This document shows positions 1 through 6,062 of a DNA stretch of 32,234 bases, piece by piece. Made by a program: the position numbers and the translations under genes. The notes under the pieces were generated by a model. It searched no databases. It had not been told where the DNA came from and saw only the letters and a list, made by a program, of their open reading frames with translations. This DNA comes from a virus: positions 1 to 32,234 of IMG/VR virus record IMGVR_UViG_3300002137_000068, one strand, 5' to 3'. How positions within the stretch are numbered: the stretch's first letter is position 1; each line of letters starts with the position of its first letter.

Positions 1-578
1 GCTCCTTCAATGGAACTTAGGAGTGCATACTGGCTGCGGACCCGCTTACGTCCTTCCTCTGTGTATGCATTCTCGTGAACAACTACATCATCAAGGATAG
101 CAATGTCACAGTGCATACCAGTGATACCAGTTGTCAACCCAGCTGTGAACACAGAGGGATCACGGATGTTCTCTGCCTTGCGACTAGGGTGGTCCAGTTC
201 GATCTCTGAATTAGTCCACTTGCTCCTACGTCCCTCTTCCTTATGCACATGGTTAGGCCAGTAGCGCCTATAGATAGGTGACGTAAGGATAACCTTGATA
301 AACCCTAGCTGCTTCTCTGCTAGGTTAGCTGTAGCACTAATGTACAGGATACGAAGGGTTGGGTCTTTGGTTAGGTACCAAGCAGCACGGTAGGCAACCA
401 ATCGTGACTTCTGATGATCACGAGGGAACAGGAGTAGCTGGTGTGACTTAGCAGTGTCACGTTCCCACCAATCGAGTACCTCTCTGTGACAAGAGCCTAG
501 TACCTGGGTGGGAGCCAGCAGTGCAATGAAGAACTCCATAGAGTCTTCTGCTTTCTCTCTGATTTCATTGGGTGTCAT
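1..578 (-). CDS. terL: Terminase large subunit, N-terminal part (runs off window edge)
   Basis: This is the ATPase end of the packaging motor that pumps DNA into the procapsid. I translated it from the ATG at 578 leftward; about 192 residues are present and there is no stop before the window ends. Residues about 51-59 (FPRDHQKSR) fit the deviant Walker A of phage terminases. They are followed by a strand such as RILYISATANLAEKQ (about 77-91) and a Walker B, CDIAILDDVV, at about 157-166. The C-terminal nuclease domain lies outside the window. The gene sits downstream of the small terminase on the same strand, separated by a 114-base gap with a long inverted repeat. The motifs make the assignment firm. 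Confidence 0.9.
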   Translation of the reverse strand, partial: MTPNEIREKAEDSMEFFIALLAPTQVLGSCHREVLDWWERDTAKSHQLLLFPRDHQKSRLVAYRAAWYLTKDPTLRILYISATANLAEKQLGFIKVILTSPIYRRYWPNHVHKEEGRRSKWTNSEIELDHPSRKAENIRDPSVFTAGLTTGITGMHCDIAILDDVVVHENAYTEEGRKRVRSQYALLSSIEG

Positions 579-602
579 TAGTTACCTATGCGTTATAAGG
601 AG

Positions 603-667
603 GCTCTAGGGGTCAACTCTAGTCTAGGCTGTGGTAGTACCACTAAGTTAGAGATGACCCCTAGAGC
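603..667 (-). promoter_or_regulatory. Long inverted repeat between small and large terminase genes
   Basis: Two 19-base arms (603-621 and 649-667) are complementary except for one position. The 27-base loop contains a second perfect hairpin, GTGGT-AGT-ACCAC. In the terminase transcript this would be a long, nearly perfect duplex. There is no T-run after it, so a simple intrinsic terminator is unlikely. An RNase III processing site, a translation-control hairpin for the large terminase, or a packaging recognition site are possible. The structure is seen directly; the role is inference. Confidence 0.7.
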
Positions 668-673
668 GTGCTC

Positions 674-688
674 CTAGAGCGTACTAGA
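674..688. repeat. 15-bp motif shared in opposite orientation with 3522-3536
   Basis: CTAGAGCGTACTAGA occurs here, and its exact reverse complement lies at 3522-3536. This copy follows the stop of the small terminase gene on the minus strand; the other follows the stop of the gp88-like gene on the plus strand. Both are thus immediately 3' of a gene when read in their own gene's direction. A partial copy (CTAGAGCGT) overlaps the neighbouring inverted repeat at 661-669. A 3'-end processing or terminator role is possible but unproven. Confidence 0.5.
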
Positions 689-692
689 TCTA

Positions 693-1220
693 TTACGAAT
701 CAAACTTAGCTTGTAACCGAGCAAGGTCACTCTGGTATCCCTCTGTGAGGAGGATATCTTTAGTTAGCTCCCTAGACTCAGCACGGCTCTTACGCTTGTC
801 TACACCTGTCTGACTAGGGCGATGCTCAAAGCCACGCTCCAGTAGATACTTAGAAGCTTGCAGAGATGTCTTAGGGTCTTTGGTAGCCTCAAGGATATTG
901 TCAAGCATAACAGACTTGCGTGCAACTTCAGCTTCACATTCCCAGTCAGCAACCATACCCTTTACAGGGTCCATGCCACGTAGCCATTCCCAGTAGGCGA
1001 AGTCACCGAATACAGCCATAGCAAACTGGTACTCAGTAGGGTCGTTAACAGCATAGGTCATATACAATCGGTACAGCGATGGTAGCCCTTCACGGTCAAA
1101 CTTGTTCATAACGAAGATAGCACCATGTCGGTTCTCTGGAGTGCATAACTCACGAAACAACGACCGGGACTTACGCTTACCAGTGGGGGCTTGTAGCTGA
1201 TCACGGGTGAATAGAGGCAT
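693..1220 (-). CDS. terS: Probable terminase small subunit
   Basis: A 175-residue, largely helical, charged protein encoded directly before the large terminase, which is the usual place of the DNA-recognition subunit. No diagnostic motif is visible, so the call rests on position, size and composition. It begins with a basic stretch (TGKRKSRSLFREL) and ends with a charged helical tail (KRKSRAESRELTKDILL), compatible with DNA binding and with contact to the large subunit. The start is supported by AGGAG about eight bases before the ATG. It is the first gene of the leftward transcript from the 1.5 kb control region. Confidence 0.65.
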   Translation of the reverse strand: MPLFTRDQLQAPTGKRKSRSLFRELCTPENRHGAIFVMNKFDREGLPSLYRLYMTYAVNDPTEYQFAMAVFGDFAYWEWLRGMDPVKGMVADWECEAEVARKSVMLDNILEATKDPKTSLQASKYLLERGFEHRPSQTGVDKRKSRAESRELTKDILLTEGYQSDLARLQAKFDS

Positions 1221-1243
1221 AGGGGGTTCTCCTAGTTTAAAAG

Positions 1244-1282
1244 ATTATACCTAATGGTACCAGTGCATTACAATGATGTCAA
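1244..1282 (-). promoter_or_regulatory. Sigma70-like promoter(s) for the terminase operon
   Basis: Reading leftward, TTGACA (1282-1277) is followed after 17 bases by TACCAT (1259-1254). A second pairing, TTGTAA (1273-1268), 18 bases, then a perfect TATAAT (1249-1244), overlaps it. Either would start a short leader before the small terminase at 1220. The 13-bp motif at 1298-1310 lies just upstream of the first -35 box. Host RNA polymerase is the expected user. Confidence 0.6.
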
Positions 1283-1297
1283 CCCATTTAGATGGGG

Positions 1298-1310
1298 GTG
1301 TGACAATATG
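1298..1310 (-). repeat. 13-bp motif CATATTGTCACAC, minus-strand copy
   Basis: CATATTGTCACAC read on the minus strand; identical to two plus-strand copies at 2189-2201 and 2212-2224. This copy ends about 15 bases upstream of the -35 box of the terminase promoter, a position suited to an activator or repressor site. Confidence 0.6.
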
Positions 1311-1315
1311 CGGTA

Positions 1316-1353
1316 TTGACCAGGGTTATTCTGAGGCCTAAACTCTAAGAGTT
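1316..1353 (+). promoter_or_regulatory. Promoter with palindromic operator over the -10 box (copy 1 of 3)
   Basis: TTGACC (1316-1321), a 17-base spacer and TAAACT (1339-1344) form a sigma70-like promoter. A perfect 13-base palindrome AACTCTAAGAGTT (1341-1353) starts inside the -10 box and would reach about the transcription start. The same arrangement with the same spacing recurs at 6014-6051 and, on minus, at 24586-24623. The similarity to the third copy continues for about 50 bases downstream, including a shared TTGGTTGGTTG tract. The rightward transcript would cross the long repeat region before the first early gene. Confidence 0.7.
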
Positions 1354-1465
1354 GGTTGGTTGGTTGCTAAACATATGTGCCACCTTTGTGATACTAGTAG
1401 ATATATACTATAGTTACACTATTGTTATACTAATGTTACCTGTATGGTATTCCTTCGTAGTGGCT

Positions 1466-1534
1466 AGGTTATACCTATAAGGTTATACCTGATAGGTTAT
1501 AACTATAAGGTTATACCGATAAGGTATAGCTATA
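1466..1534 (+). repeat. Five tandem 14-bp repeats (AGGTTATACCTATA type)
   Basis: Units at 1466, 1480, 1494, 1508 and 1522 (the last 13 bases) follow AGGTTATACCTATA with small changes. The core GTTATACCT also forms the arms of the inverted repeats in the 96-bp elements at 6063-6254. A multi-site operator or an origin-type binding array would look like this. Confidence 0.75.
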
Positions 1535-1815
1535 GCACTACAGTGGTTACGGTGAACTGTATGCTACTACTCCTGTTTGAACTTAAAGGAATATAGGGTA
1601 CGGTGAACAGTTGGTACCACTATGGTGGTAACCTTGTAGGGGATACAACAGATATCCCAGTGGCTCGCTTGATATTCCAATGTTTTCCTAGAAAATTACA
1701 TGGTGTGATTCAGAATATGAGGATGCCGCCCACCCCCCCGGCTCGACTTCTGCTCCACGTGAGTACAATCGTTTTTACTTATGCTCAGCATGAGTGCAAC
1801 TGATGGTACCCATGT

Positions 1816-1874
1816 GATATACACATGATATACAAATGATATACTGATATACAAATGATATACACATGATATAC
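1816..1874 (+). repeat. Symmetric array of 11-bp iterons (GATATACACAT / GATATACAAAT)
   Basis: Units start at 1816, 1827, 1838 (shortened to GATATACT), 1846, 1857 and 1868 (partial). Their order is mirror-like: ACACAT, ACAAAT, short, ACAAAT, ACACAT. The tract is AT-rich and sits inside the gene-free control region. This resembles iterons bound by an initiator or a regulator; no binding protein can be named. Confidence 0.7.
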
Positions 1875-2188
1875 AGCCTGGCTTGAACCACTAGTTGTGC
1901 TGCAATACAACCAGAGTGCAACCGATCTGCAACTATTAGCGGCAACCCTGTAACTTTTGGTATCATCACACGCGACACAATCTAATTACATGCGGCCTAC
2001 CATTCGTTCCATCTTTGTTCACACCAACGGTATCCTATCCTAACAGTAGGAACAAAGCCAGCACAGACGCGTACACTTAAGCACTCCAGCAATTAGATAC
2101 TACGATAACCCAAACGCGACTTGCCTACCCCAGCCCTCTTAAAATGCCTGTTACACTGTCAACACCTAATTTACCCTGATTCGTTACC

Positions 2189-2224
2189 CATATTGTCACA
2201 CTAACCCTATCCATATTGTCACAC
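2189..2224 (+). repeat. Two direct copies of the 13-bp motif CATATTGTCACAC
   Basis: Exact copies at 2189-2201 and 2212-2224, spaced 23 bases start to start (about two helical turns), with similar flanks (ACC or ATC before, TAACC or CTAACC after). The third copy is on the minus strand at 1298-1310. The motif contains TTGTCA, but I see no -10 box at proper spacing, so a protein-binding site is more likely than a promoter. Confidence 0.6.
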
Positions 2225-2565
2225 CTAACCTTTTACCTATTGCATGCCCTGGATCACTGCACTACTCGCGCGCGGTATCTATTCTATTTTTATGGGAGGC
2301 ACAACTAACGGTATTGCATGCGACACAATGGGACAACCGCATTTAATGTGTTGCTATCCTGATCGGTCACGCTTAGGTTCAGATCATCGGAACAAGAGGA
2401 AGCCAACCCGGCACGCCTCGCCAAGCCAACCTCTACAGTGCGACAATCCGCACACTAGCAGAGCAAACGAACAGCCCCTACTTCTAAGGGCAGACGAACA
2501 GAACAGCGACGAAAGGCGCAAGACACCCAGGTGTCACGCTCTTGGACAATTGAATAGCGGTGGTG

Positions 2566-2595
2566 TTGACAACGCTACCAATGTAGGACTAGGGT
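2566..2595 (+). promoter_or_regulatory. Possible sigma70-like promoter before the early genes
   Basis: A consensus -35 TTGACA (2566-2571) is followed after 18 bases by a weak -10, TAGGGT (2590-2595). Transcription would start near 2602, so the leader would begin just before the hairpin chain at 2617-2755. The -10 matches only three consensus positions, so confidence is moderate. Confidence 0.4.
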
Positions 2596-2616
2596 CTTCC
2601 TAGCCGGTGTGACTAT

Positions 2617-2755
2617 ACCCACGCAGAGTGGGTCAAAGGTCGCAGGATACCTACGCACATCGTAGGGGTACTTCCCTCGCCTCATGCGAGCCAATCGGGA
2701 ACCCCATAACAACTACGTGGGGTAACTGACAAGATACACTTAGAACTAGGTGTAT
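2617..2755 (+). promoter_or_regulatory. Chain of five hairpins in the early leader
   Basis: Five consecutive inverted repeats: ACCCAC/GTGGGT (2617-2633, loop GCAGA), CCTACG/CGTAGG (2650-2666, loop CACAT), CTCGC/GCGAG (2676-2690, loop CTCAT, flanked by TTCC/GGAA), ACCCCAT/GTGGGGT (2701-2723), and ATACACTTA/TAGGTGTAT (2734-2755, loop GAAC, one G-T pair). The first three have five-base loops. The chain ends 28 bases before the first rightward start codon. A structured leader, RNase processing sites or an untranslated RNA are possible; it does not fold as a tRNA. Confidence 0.6.
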
Positions 2756-2782
2756 GCTGTGAGTTAACTGAAGGAGACTACT

Positions 2783-2875
2783 ATGTTTAAGTATATGCAT
2801 ATCGGAGGACTACGCTTCCTTCGTATAGGTCGGTTACAACTATCGTGGTGCATCTGCAATCGGAAAGGCAAATAA
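2783..2875 (+). CDS. Small basic early protein (30 aa)
   Basis: The ATG at 2783 is preceded by AAGGAG at the right distance, giving a 30-residue basic protein beginning MFKYMHIGGLRFLRIGRL and ending CICNRKGK. Its stop and the next start are joined as TAATATG, so it is probably translated together with the gp88-like gene. It is the first rightward gene after the control region. A possible nucleic-acid or membrane-surface binding peptide; no family that I recognise with certainty. Confidence 0.6.
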   Translation: MFKYMHIGGLRFLRIGRLQLSWCICNRKGK

Positions 2876-2876
2876 T

Positions 2877-3515
2877 ATGTTAGTCAAGACAGCCGAGCAA
2901 TTCGGCAAGGTATCTAAGAAGAACTCTAAGATGCCAGGAACTACGTTCGCAATGGATAGCTTTGCTTGTATCACTGGGTCCAAGCTTCGGAAGATCGAAG
3001 GAACACCATGCCACAGTTGCTATGCTATCAAGCTGCAGAAGCTTAGGCCTAGTGTAGACAAAGGATGGAAAGCCAACAGTGCTAAGTGGAATGCAGCTGA
3101 GCCTGACCAATGGGCGCAAGCGCTGGCATTCCTTATCAAGCGACGTAATACAGACGGGTACCACCGCTGGTTTGACGGTGGAGACTTGGCTTCTGTAGCA
3201 CAACTGCAGGCGATTGTAGACGTGTGCCTTATGACACCTACCATAGCACATTGGTTGCCTACCCAGGAGCGTGGCATGGTCAAGCAATTTCAGGACAACG
3301 GTGGTACCATTCCCTCTAACCTAGTGGTACGCATTAGTTCACCTAAGGTAGACGTGGCACTAATGCGCACTAGTGACCACACTAGCAACGTGATAACCAA
3401 ACATGCTGAGGCTACCGGTCAAGAGTGCCTAGCGTATACACGCGACAATAACTGCGGTGATTGCCGTGCATGTTGGAACCCTGAGGTCTCTAACGTAAGC
3501 TATAGGAAGCACTAG
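2877..3515 (+). CDS. Gp88-like phage protein of unknown function
   Basis: A 212-residue protein resembling the phage 'gene product 88' family, known from mycobacteriophages and many other phages and of unknown function. Visible hallmarks are cysteines at the start (FACITGS, then GTPCHSCYA at about 43-51), a central FDGGDLAS, HWLPTQER, and a Cys-rich end (CGDCRACWNPEVSNVSYRKH). Clustered cysteines suggest a metal or iron-sulfur site, which is inference. It starts two bases after the small gene before it. Its early location fits a host-takeover or DNA-related role, but nothing in the sequence fixes that. Confidence 0.75.
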   Translation: MLVKTAEQFGKVSKKNSKMPGTTFAMDSFACITGSKLRKIEGTPCHSCYAIKLQKLRPSVDKGWKANSAKWNAAEPDQWAQALAFLIKRRNTDGYHRWFDGGDLASVAQLQAIVDVCLMTPTIAHWLPTQERGMVKQFQDNGGTIPSNLVVRISSPKVDVALMRTSDHTSNVITKHAEATGQECLAYTRDNNCGDCRACWNPEVSNVSYRKH

Positions 3516-3521
3516 TATATC

Positions 3522-3536
3522 TCTAGTACGCTCTAG
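3522..3536. repeat. 15-bp motif, inverted partner of 674-688
   Basis: TCTAGTACGCTCTAG is the exact reverse complement of 674-688. It lies seven bases after the stop of the gp88-like gene. The AGATA/TATCT flanks could extend a weak hairpin. Confidence 0.5.
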
Positions 3537-3555
3537 ATAAGCAAAGGAAACTATC

Positions 3556-3714
3556 ATGATACCCGTGGTTCCGTATAACTACGAAGAAGACAAGCGCAAG
3601 CATCCACTGCCTAAGTGCAGCTTGTGTGACAATAATGCACCAGTGCTAACCGGTGGGGTGCTACTATGTGCGTCCCATTATATCGAACAAGACAAACGAA
3701 GGAAAGTATCATGA
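3556..3714 (+). CDS. Small protein with CxxC...CxxH (52 aa), possible zinc knuckle
   Basis: This 52-residue protein starts at 3556 (AAAGGAAA upstream) and overlaps the next gene by ATGA. Residues 21-24 are CSLC and residues 38-41 are CASH, so Cys-x-x-Cys with a later Cys-x-x-His could bind zinc. The ends are charged (NYEEDKRKH and QDKRRKVS). Small zinc knuckles are common among early phage regulators, but the function here is unknown. Confidence 0.6.
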   Translation: MIPVVPYNYEEDKRKHPLPKCSLCDNNAPVLTGGVLLCASHYIEQDKRRKVS

Positions 3715-3926
3715 CACTTAACGAAATCGTCGATGCTATCAGTAAGCTGACCCTAGAAGAGATACTGGCTGATAGTAAAACAGAGGGAACCCAGGCCTAC
3801 CGAGTAGCATCGGCATCGCGTCGGTATTATCAACTATGGGACGAGGCGAAAGAACACGGGTTTGTAGGTGTCGGCATCATTACCTACGCCGAGAACCAAC
3901 TGGATGCAGAGGGCTACACGCTATGA
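3711..3926 (+). CDS. Small early protein, unknown (71 aa)
   Basis: The start at 3711 (MTLNEIVDAIS) is chosen over an upstream frame opening at 3666 because it overlaps the preceding stop as ATGA and follows GAAGGAAAG. The protein is helical and mixed-charge, with no motif I recognise. It overlaps the next gene by ATGA, so it belongs to a tightly coupled string of small early genes. Confidence 0.65.
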   Translation: MTLNEIVDAISKLTLEEILADSKTEGTQAYRVASASRRYYQLWDEAKEHGFVGVGIITYAENQLDAEGYTL

Positions 3927-4123
3927 GTGTAACGTATAGTGCGAGCTTAGCGAAGGCAGCAGACGATGCGATAGATACACTCCTCTACACACTGCAGACT
4001 ATTGATGCGGAAGCACCCTGGGGTGACTACAGCGCAACCAAAGGTGGCTACCGCGCAATAGCAAGGGTCTATATTATTCTGAAGAACTCGGCTGAATTAC
4101 TGAAGGACACACGCTATGACTAA
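3923..4123 (+). CDS. Small early protein, unknown (66 aa)
   Basis: The ATGA overlap with the preceding gene sets the start at 3923 (MSVTYSASLAKAAD). The reading from 3836 that would extend it is the shadow of the upstream gene. The protein is probably two or three helices. No family recognised. Confidence 0.6.
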   Translation: MSVTYSASLAKAADDAIDTLLYTLQTIDAEAPWGDYSATKGGYRAIARVYIILKNSAELLKDTRYD

Positions 4124-4421
4124 CCTCGTCGCAGTAAGGAAGATCGGCAGGAAACTATCGACTATCGTAGGGGACCGTAACATCCAACGAGGGTGGAACG
4201 AATGCAGAGGTGGGCAGTGGTCAGACAAACGCGGCACTGTTTACGAACAGCTGCGTTACGAGGCTGGTCGGTACATGTACACCATCGCCCGGTGCAATGG
4301 ACCTGAGGGTAACACGTGGGCTCCACCCAGGTGCACCAGTGGGAGAAAACTAATAGACACAATGGGATATGATGTTGTGGCGTCACTGTATTGTGCCGCA
4401 CTGAAGGAGTTAAATCTATGA
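4116..4421 (+). CDS. Early protein, unknown (101 aa)
   Basis: A 101-residue basic protein (MTNLVAVRKIGRKLSTIVGDR...) with a Trp, Gly and Arg-rich middle (RGWNECRGGQWSDKRG). It overlaps the preceding gene by eight bases and the next by ATGA. Composition suggests possible nucleic-acid contact, but no domain is recognisable. Confidence 0.6.
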   Translation: MTNLVAVRKIGRKLSTIVGDRNIQRGWNECRGGQWSDKRGTVYEQLRYEAGRYMYTIARCNGPEGNTWAPPRCTSGRKLIDTMGYDVVASLYCAALKELNL

Positions 4422-4693
4422 GAGTACTTATAACATTCTCTCTGAACCTGGAGACAGGATCGGCGGACATAACACCGGGTAGCAAGAAGAAAATGGAGGA
4501 ACTCACAACTGATGGCTTGATGGCAATGGACCTATTCGGGGACATAGCAGGCATCGCTACTAACTTCTACGAGAGCGCGTTACGTAGAGGGTGGAACTAC
4601 AGTGGCCCTGTTGTTGAGCATGACTGGACTGGTAGAGTGCTCCAACGTAAACCAGAGGGCTGGCGTAGCTATGCCCCGGCTGATGACCTATGA
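4418..4693 (+). CDS. Early protein, unknown (91 aa)
   Basis: The start at 4418 follows CTGAAGGAG and overlaps the preceding stop as ATGA. The protein opens with a beta-strand-like MRVLITFSLNLETG and continues through a helical segment (KKMEELTTDGLMAMDLFGDIAG). No homologue recognised. An in-frame extension from 4391 is the upstream gene's shadow. Confidence 0.6.
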   Translation: MRVLITFSLNLETGSADITPGSKKKMEELTTDGLMAMDLFGDIAGIATNFYESALRRGWNYSGPVVEHDWTGRVLQRKPEGWRSYAPADDL

Positions 4694-4733
4694 TCTGAGG
4701 TACACACATGCAAGCAGGAGGATTGACAATGAA

Positions 4734-4871
4734 ATGAAACGTAACCACATAGCGAAAGACCTACGAACACCTAAGTACCGACAACGTATACTGAAGAACA
4801 AGCGTCGGTACACACGCAAGGTCAAACACTTGGCTTTGCAAACCCAGCGACAGATACAGGAGAAAACCTAA
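4734..4871 (+). CDS. Very basic small phage protein (45 aa), RNPIAKDLR type
   Basis: This 45-residue, Lys- and Arg-rich protein begins MKRNHIAKDLRTPKYRQRIL. A small basic protein with the pattern N-x-x-A-K-x-L-R-x-x-x-Y is widespread in phages and has no known function. AGGAGG lies 12 bases upstream, slightly far. A start at 4683 (MTYDLRYTHASRR) is in frame but has no ribosome site. It joins the next gene as TAATG. An RNA or DNA contact role is inference from charge alone. Confidence 0.6.
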   Translation: MKRNHIAKDLRTPKYRQRILKNKRRYTRKVKHLALQTQRQIQEKT

Positions 4872-5053
4872 TGAATACCTACGTAACGATGCCTGCCAAG
4901 TGTGACGATGGACAGTACCGCAGCAACGTGTATGTTGACGGCGCACTAGTAGGTGGAACCAAAGGACCACGTGACTTTGTCCGCAAGGTGTGGTACACCT
5001 CGCACAACACCATGGATGTTTTCCCACAGACCACACACAGCCTCACCTCTTAA
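4871..5053 (+). CDS. Small early protein, unknown (60 aa)
   Basis: A 60-residue protein starting at the TAATG junction, after AGGAGAAAACC. The middle (GQYRSNVYVDGALVGGTKGPRDF) suggests a small beta structure. No family recognised. Confidence 0.55.
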   Translation: MNTYVTMPAKCDDGQYRSNVYVDGALVGGTKGPRDFVRKVWYTSHNTMDVFPQTTHSLTS

Positions 5054-5065
5054 GGAACTAGCACT

Positions 5066-5275
5066 ATGACACAGAACGACACACTACTGAACCACATGCT
5101 GACTGGCCGCAGCATCTCTCCACTGGAGGCCCTCGGTCTCTACGGTGTGTTCCGCTTGGCTGCACGTATGTTTGAACTCAAAGCTATGGGTGTGGACATT
5201 CAGAAGGTAACCAAGGTGGACATCAACGGCAAACAGTACGCTGAATACAGTATCAACCCTAACGAAGAGGAGTGA
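5066..5275 (+). CDS. Small winged-helix (HTH_39-like) DNA-binding protein candidate
   Basis: This 69-residue protein shows the pattern of small phage and prophage winged helix-turn-helix proteins of the HTH_39 type. It has ML-x-x-G-x-x-I-(S/T)-x-x-E-A at the start (residues 11-22), then a helix with YGVFRLAARMFELKAMG, and a wing-like strand VDINGKQYAEYSI. That order (L..G.it..EA..yg..RLaaRi..Lr..G..I....v..nGk.yaeY) is what I rely on. It has a good ribosome site (AAGGAA) and lies in the early block. It is the best visible candidate for the protein binding the palindromic operators, which is inference. Confidence 0.6.
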   Translation: MTQNDTLLNHMLTGRSISPLEALGLYGVFRLAARMFELKAMGVDIQKVTKVDINGKQYAEYSINPNEEE

Positions 5276-5277
5276 CT

Positions 5278-5547
5278 ATGAGCCTAAGTTCACTATGCAT
5301 GGCAGCCAACGCTTACCTGTTCATATCAGACAAAGATATGTCATCACTGCTAGATATCGAAGGATATACTTGGACACACAACGATATCATTAATGCTGTG
5401 ATGCGCTGGCGGCCTGAGGCTGTCGGTGTGGTGGATATCGCAGGTAATCCAGTGGTAGCACAGATGTCTCTCTGTGTGATGGCCTTTGCTGCCTCTCAGG
5501 AGCACCAGCGTGCCGAACTTGTGCATGAGATGATGGAAGGTACCTAA
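5278..5547 (+). CDS. Early protein, unknown (89 aa)
   Basis: I take the ATG at 5278 because AGAGGAG is ideally spaced before it; a GTG at 5272 would add two residues and overlap the preceding stop. The sequence is helical, with a Met-rich C-terminal half (QMSLCVMAFAASQEHQRAEL). It joins the next gene as TAATG. Function unknown. Confidence 0.6.
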   Translation: MSLSSLCMAANAYLFISDKDMSSLLDIEGYTWTHNDIINAVMRWRPEAVGVVDIAGNPVVAQMSLCVMAFAASQEHQRAELVHEMMEGT

Positions 5548-5798
5548 TGTACTACGCCCAGCTACACAGGCCCGGCCAGAGCCTCTACGCGGACCACCAA
5601 GACGAGGACATAGATGTTGACTTCGTGTATTGGGCTGGGTTTAACGAAGACCCTGCCGTGTTACTCGAATGGGTCAGCCTTGTTAACCGCCCAGGTGACC
5701 GCATAGAGGTATGGTCAGGCAAACTGTTCGATGATCTGTCGTTTGTAACAGAAGACGACGCACCCTACTGCGCCTTCGAAGTACCATTAGTAAACTGA
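5547..5798 (+). CDS. Acidic early protein, unknown (83 aa)
   Basis: The sequence is strongly acidic (DHQDEDIDVDFVYWAGFNED; FDDLSFVTEDDAPY). Acidic small early proteins are sometimes DNA mimics or host-enzyme inhibitors, but nothing specific supports that here. It is coupled by TAATG to the gene before it. Confidence 0.6.
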   Translation: MYYAQLHRPGQSLYADHQDEDIDVDFVYWAGFNEDPAVLLEWVSLVNRPGDRIEVWSGKLFDDLSFVTEDDAPYCAFEVPLVN

Positions 5799-5814
5799 AG
5801 AACGAGAGAAACAT

Positions 5815-6030
5815 ATGCGTATGAGAGGATACCTAAGCGAGCCTGATATCGGTGCCTGTTTCGTTGAACCACCAGACGTAGCTATCCCTGCTGGCAAGAC
5901 AAAGGCACAGCATATAGCAGACACAATCAACCGACGAAGGCTAACAGACCACGAAGAAGACGTGGAAGAACAAGAGGATAGCGTGCGACCCGAGGGTGCG
6001 ACAACAGACGGGATTGACTACCCCTTTTGA
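5815..6030 (+). CDS. Small early protein, unknown (71 aa)
   Basis: The start at 5815 follows GAGAGAAACAT. Basic in the middle (KTKAQHIADTINRRRL) and acidic later (DHEEDVEEQEDS). The -35 box of the second promoter-operator (6014-6019) lies inside its last codons, so this gene ends the first early block. No family recognised. Confidence 0.6.
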   Translation: MRMRGYLSEPDIGACFVEPPDVAIPAGKTKAQHIADTINRRRLTDHEEDVEEQEDSVRPEGATTDGIDYPF

Positions 6031-6051
6031 GAGGCTTAAACTCATAGAGTT
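6014..6051 (+). promoter_or_regulatory. Promoter with palindromic operator over the -10 box (copy 2 of 3)
   Basis: TTGACT (6014-6019), exactly 17 bases, then TAAACT (6037-6042), with the palindrome AACTC-ATA-GAGTT (6039-6051) overlapping the -10 box, followed by GGG. Spacing and order match copies 1 and 3. It should drive the block starting with the small membrane proteins and MazG, through the two 96-bp repeats that follow. Confidence 0.7.
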
Positions 6052-6062
6052 GGGTCACTTAG

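Larger units (their letters stand above)
1221..2782. other. 1.5 kb intergenic control region
   Basis: This stretch lies between the divergent terminase and early operons. The open frames within it (1603-1803 and 2244-2603 on plus, 1775-1978 on minus) lack ribosome sites and look unlike proteins, so I call none of them. It contains outward promoters, a 14-bp tandem repeat, 11-bp iterons, paired 13-bp motifs and a run of hairpins, each listed separately. About 1880-2260 has a strikingly C-rich, G-poor plus strand. Together these suggest a combined regulatory region and possible replication origin; the origin idea is inference. Confidence 0.7.

Noticed and set aside
1466-1874. CRISPR array
   Set aside because: Repeats are short (11-14 bp) and contiguous, with no unique spacers between them.
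1603-1978. Short frames (66 aa plus, 67 aa minus) in the control region
   Set aside because: They lie over repeats and lack ribosome sites; the minus-strand one is made largely of the iteron tract.
2244-2603. 119-residue plus-strand frame in the control region
   Set aside because: No ribosome site before the ATG, amino acid composition unlike a folded protein, and the frame crosses a promoter and several inverted repeats.
2617-2755. tRNA gene within the hairpin chain
   Set aside because: No T-arm or anticodon arm pattern, and the stems do not fold as a cloverleaf.
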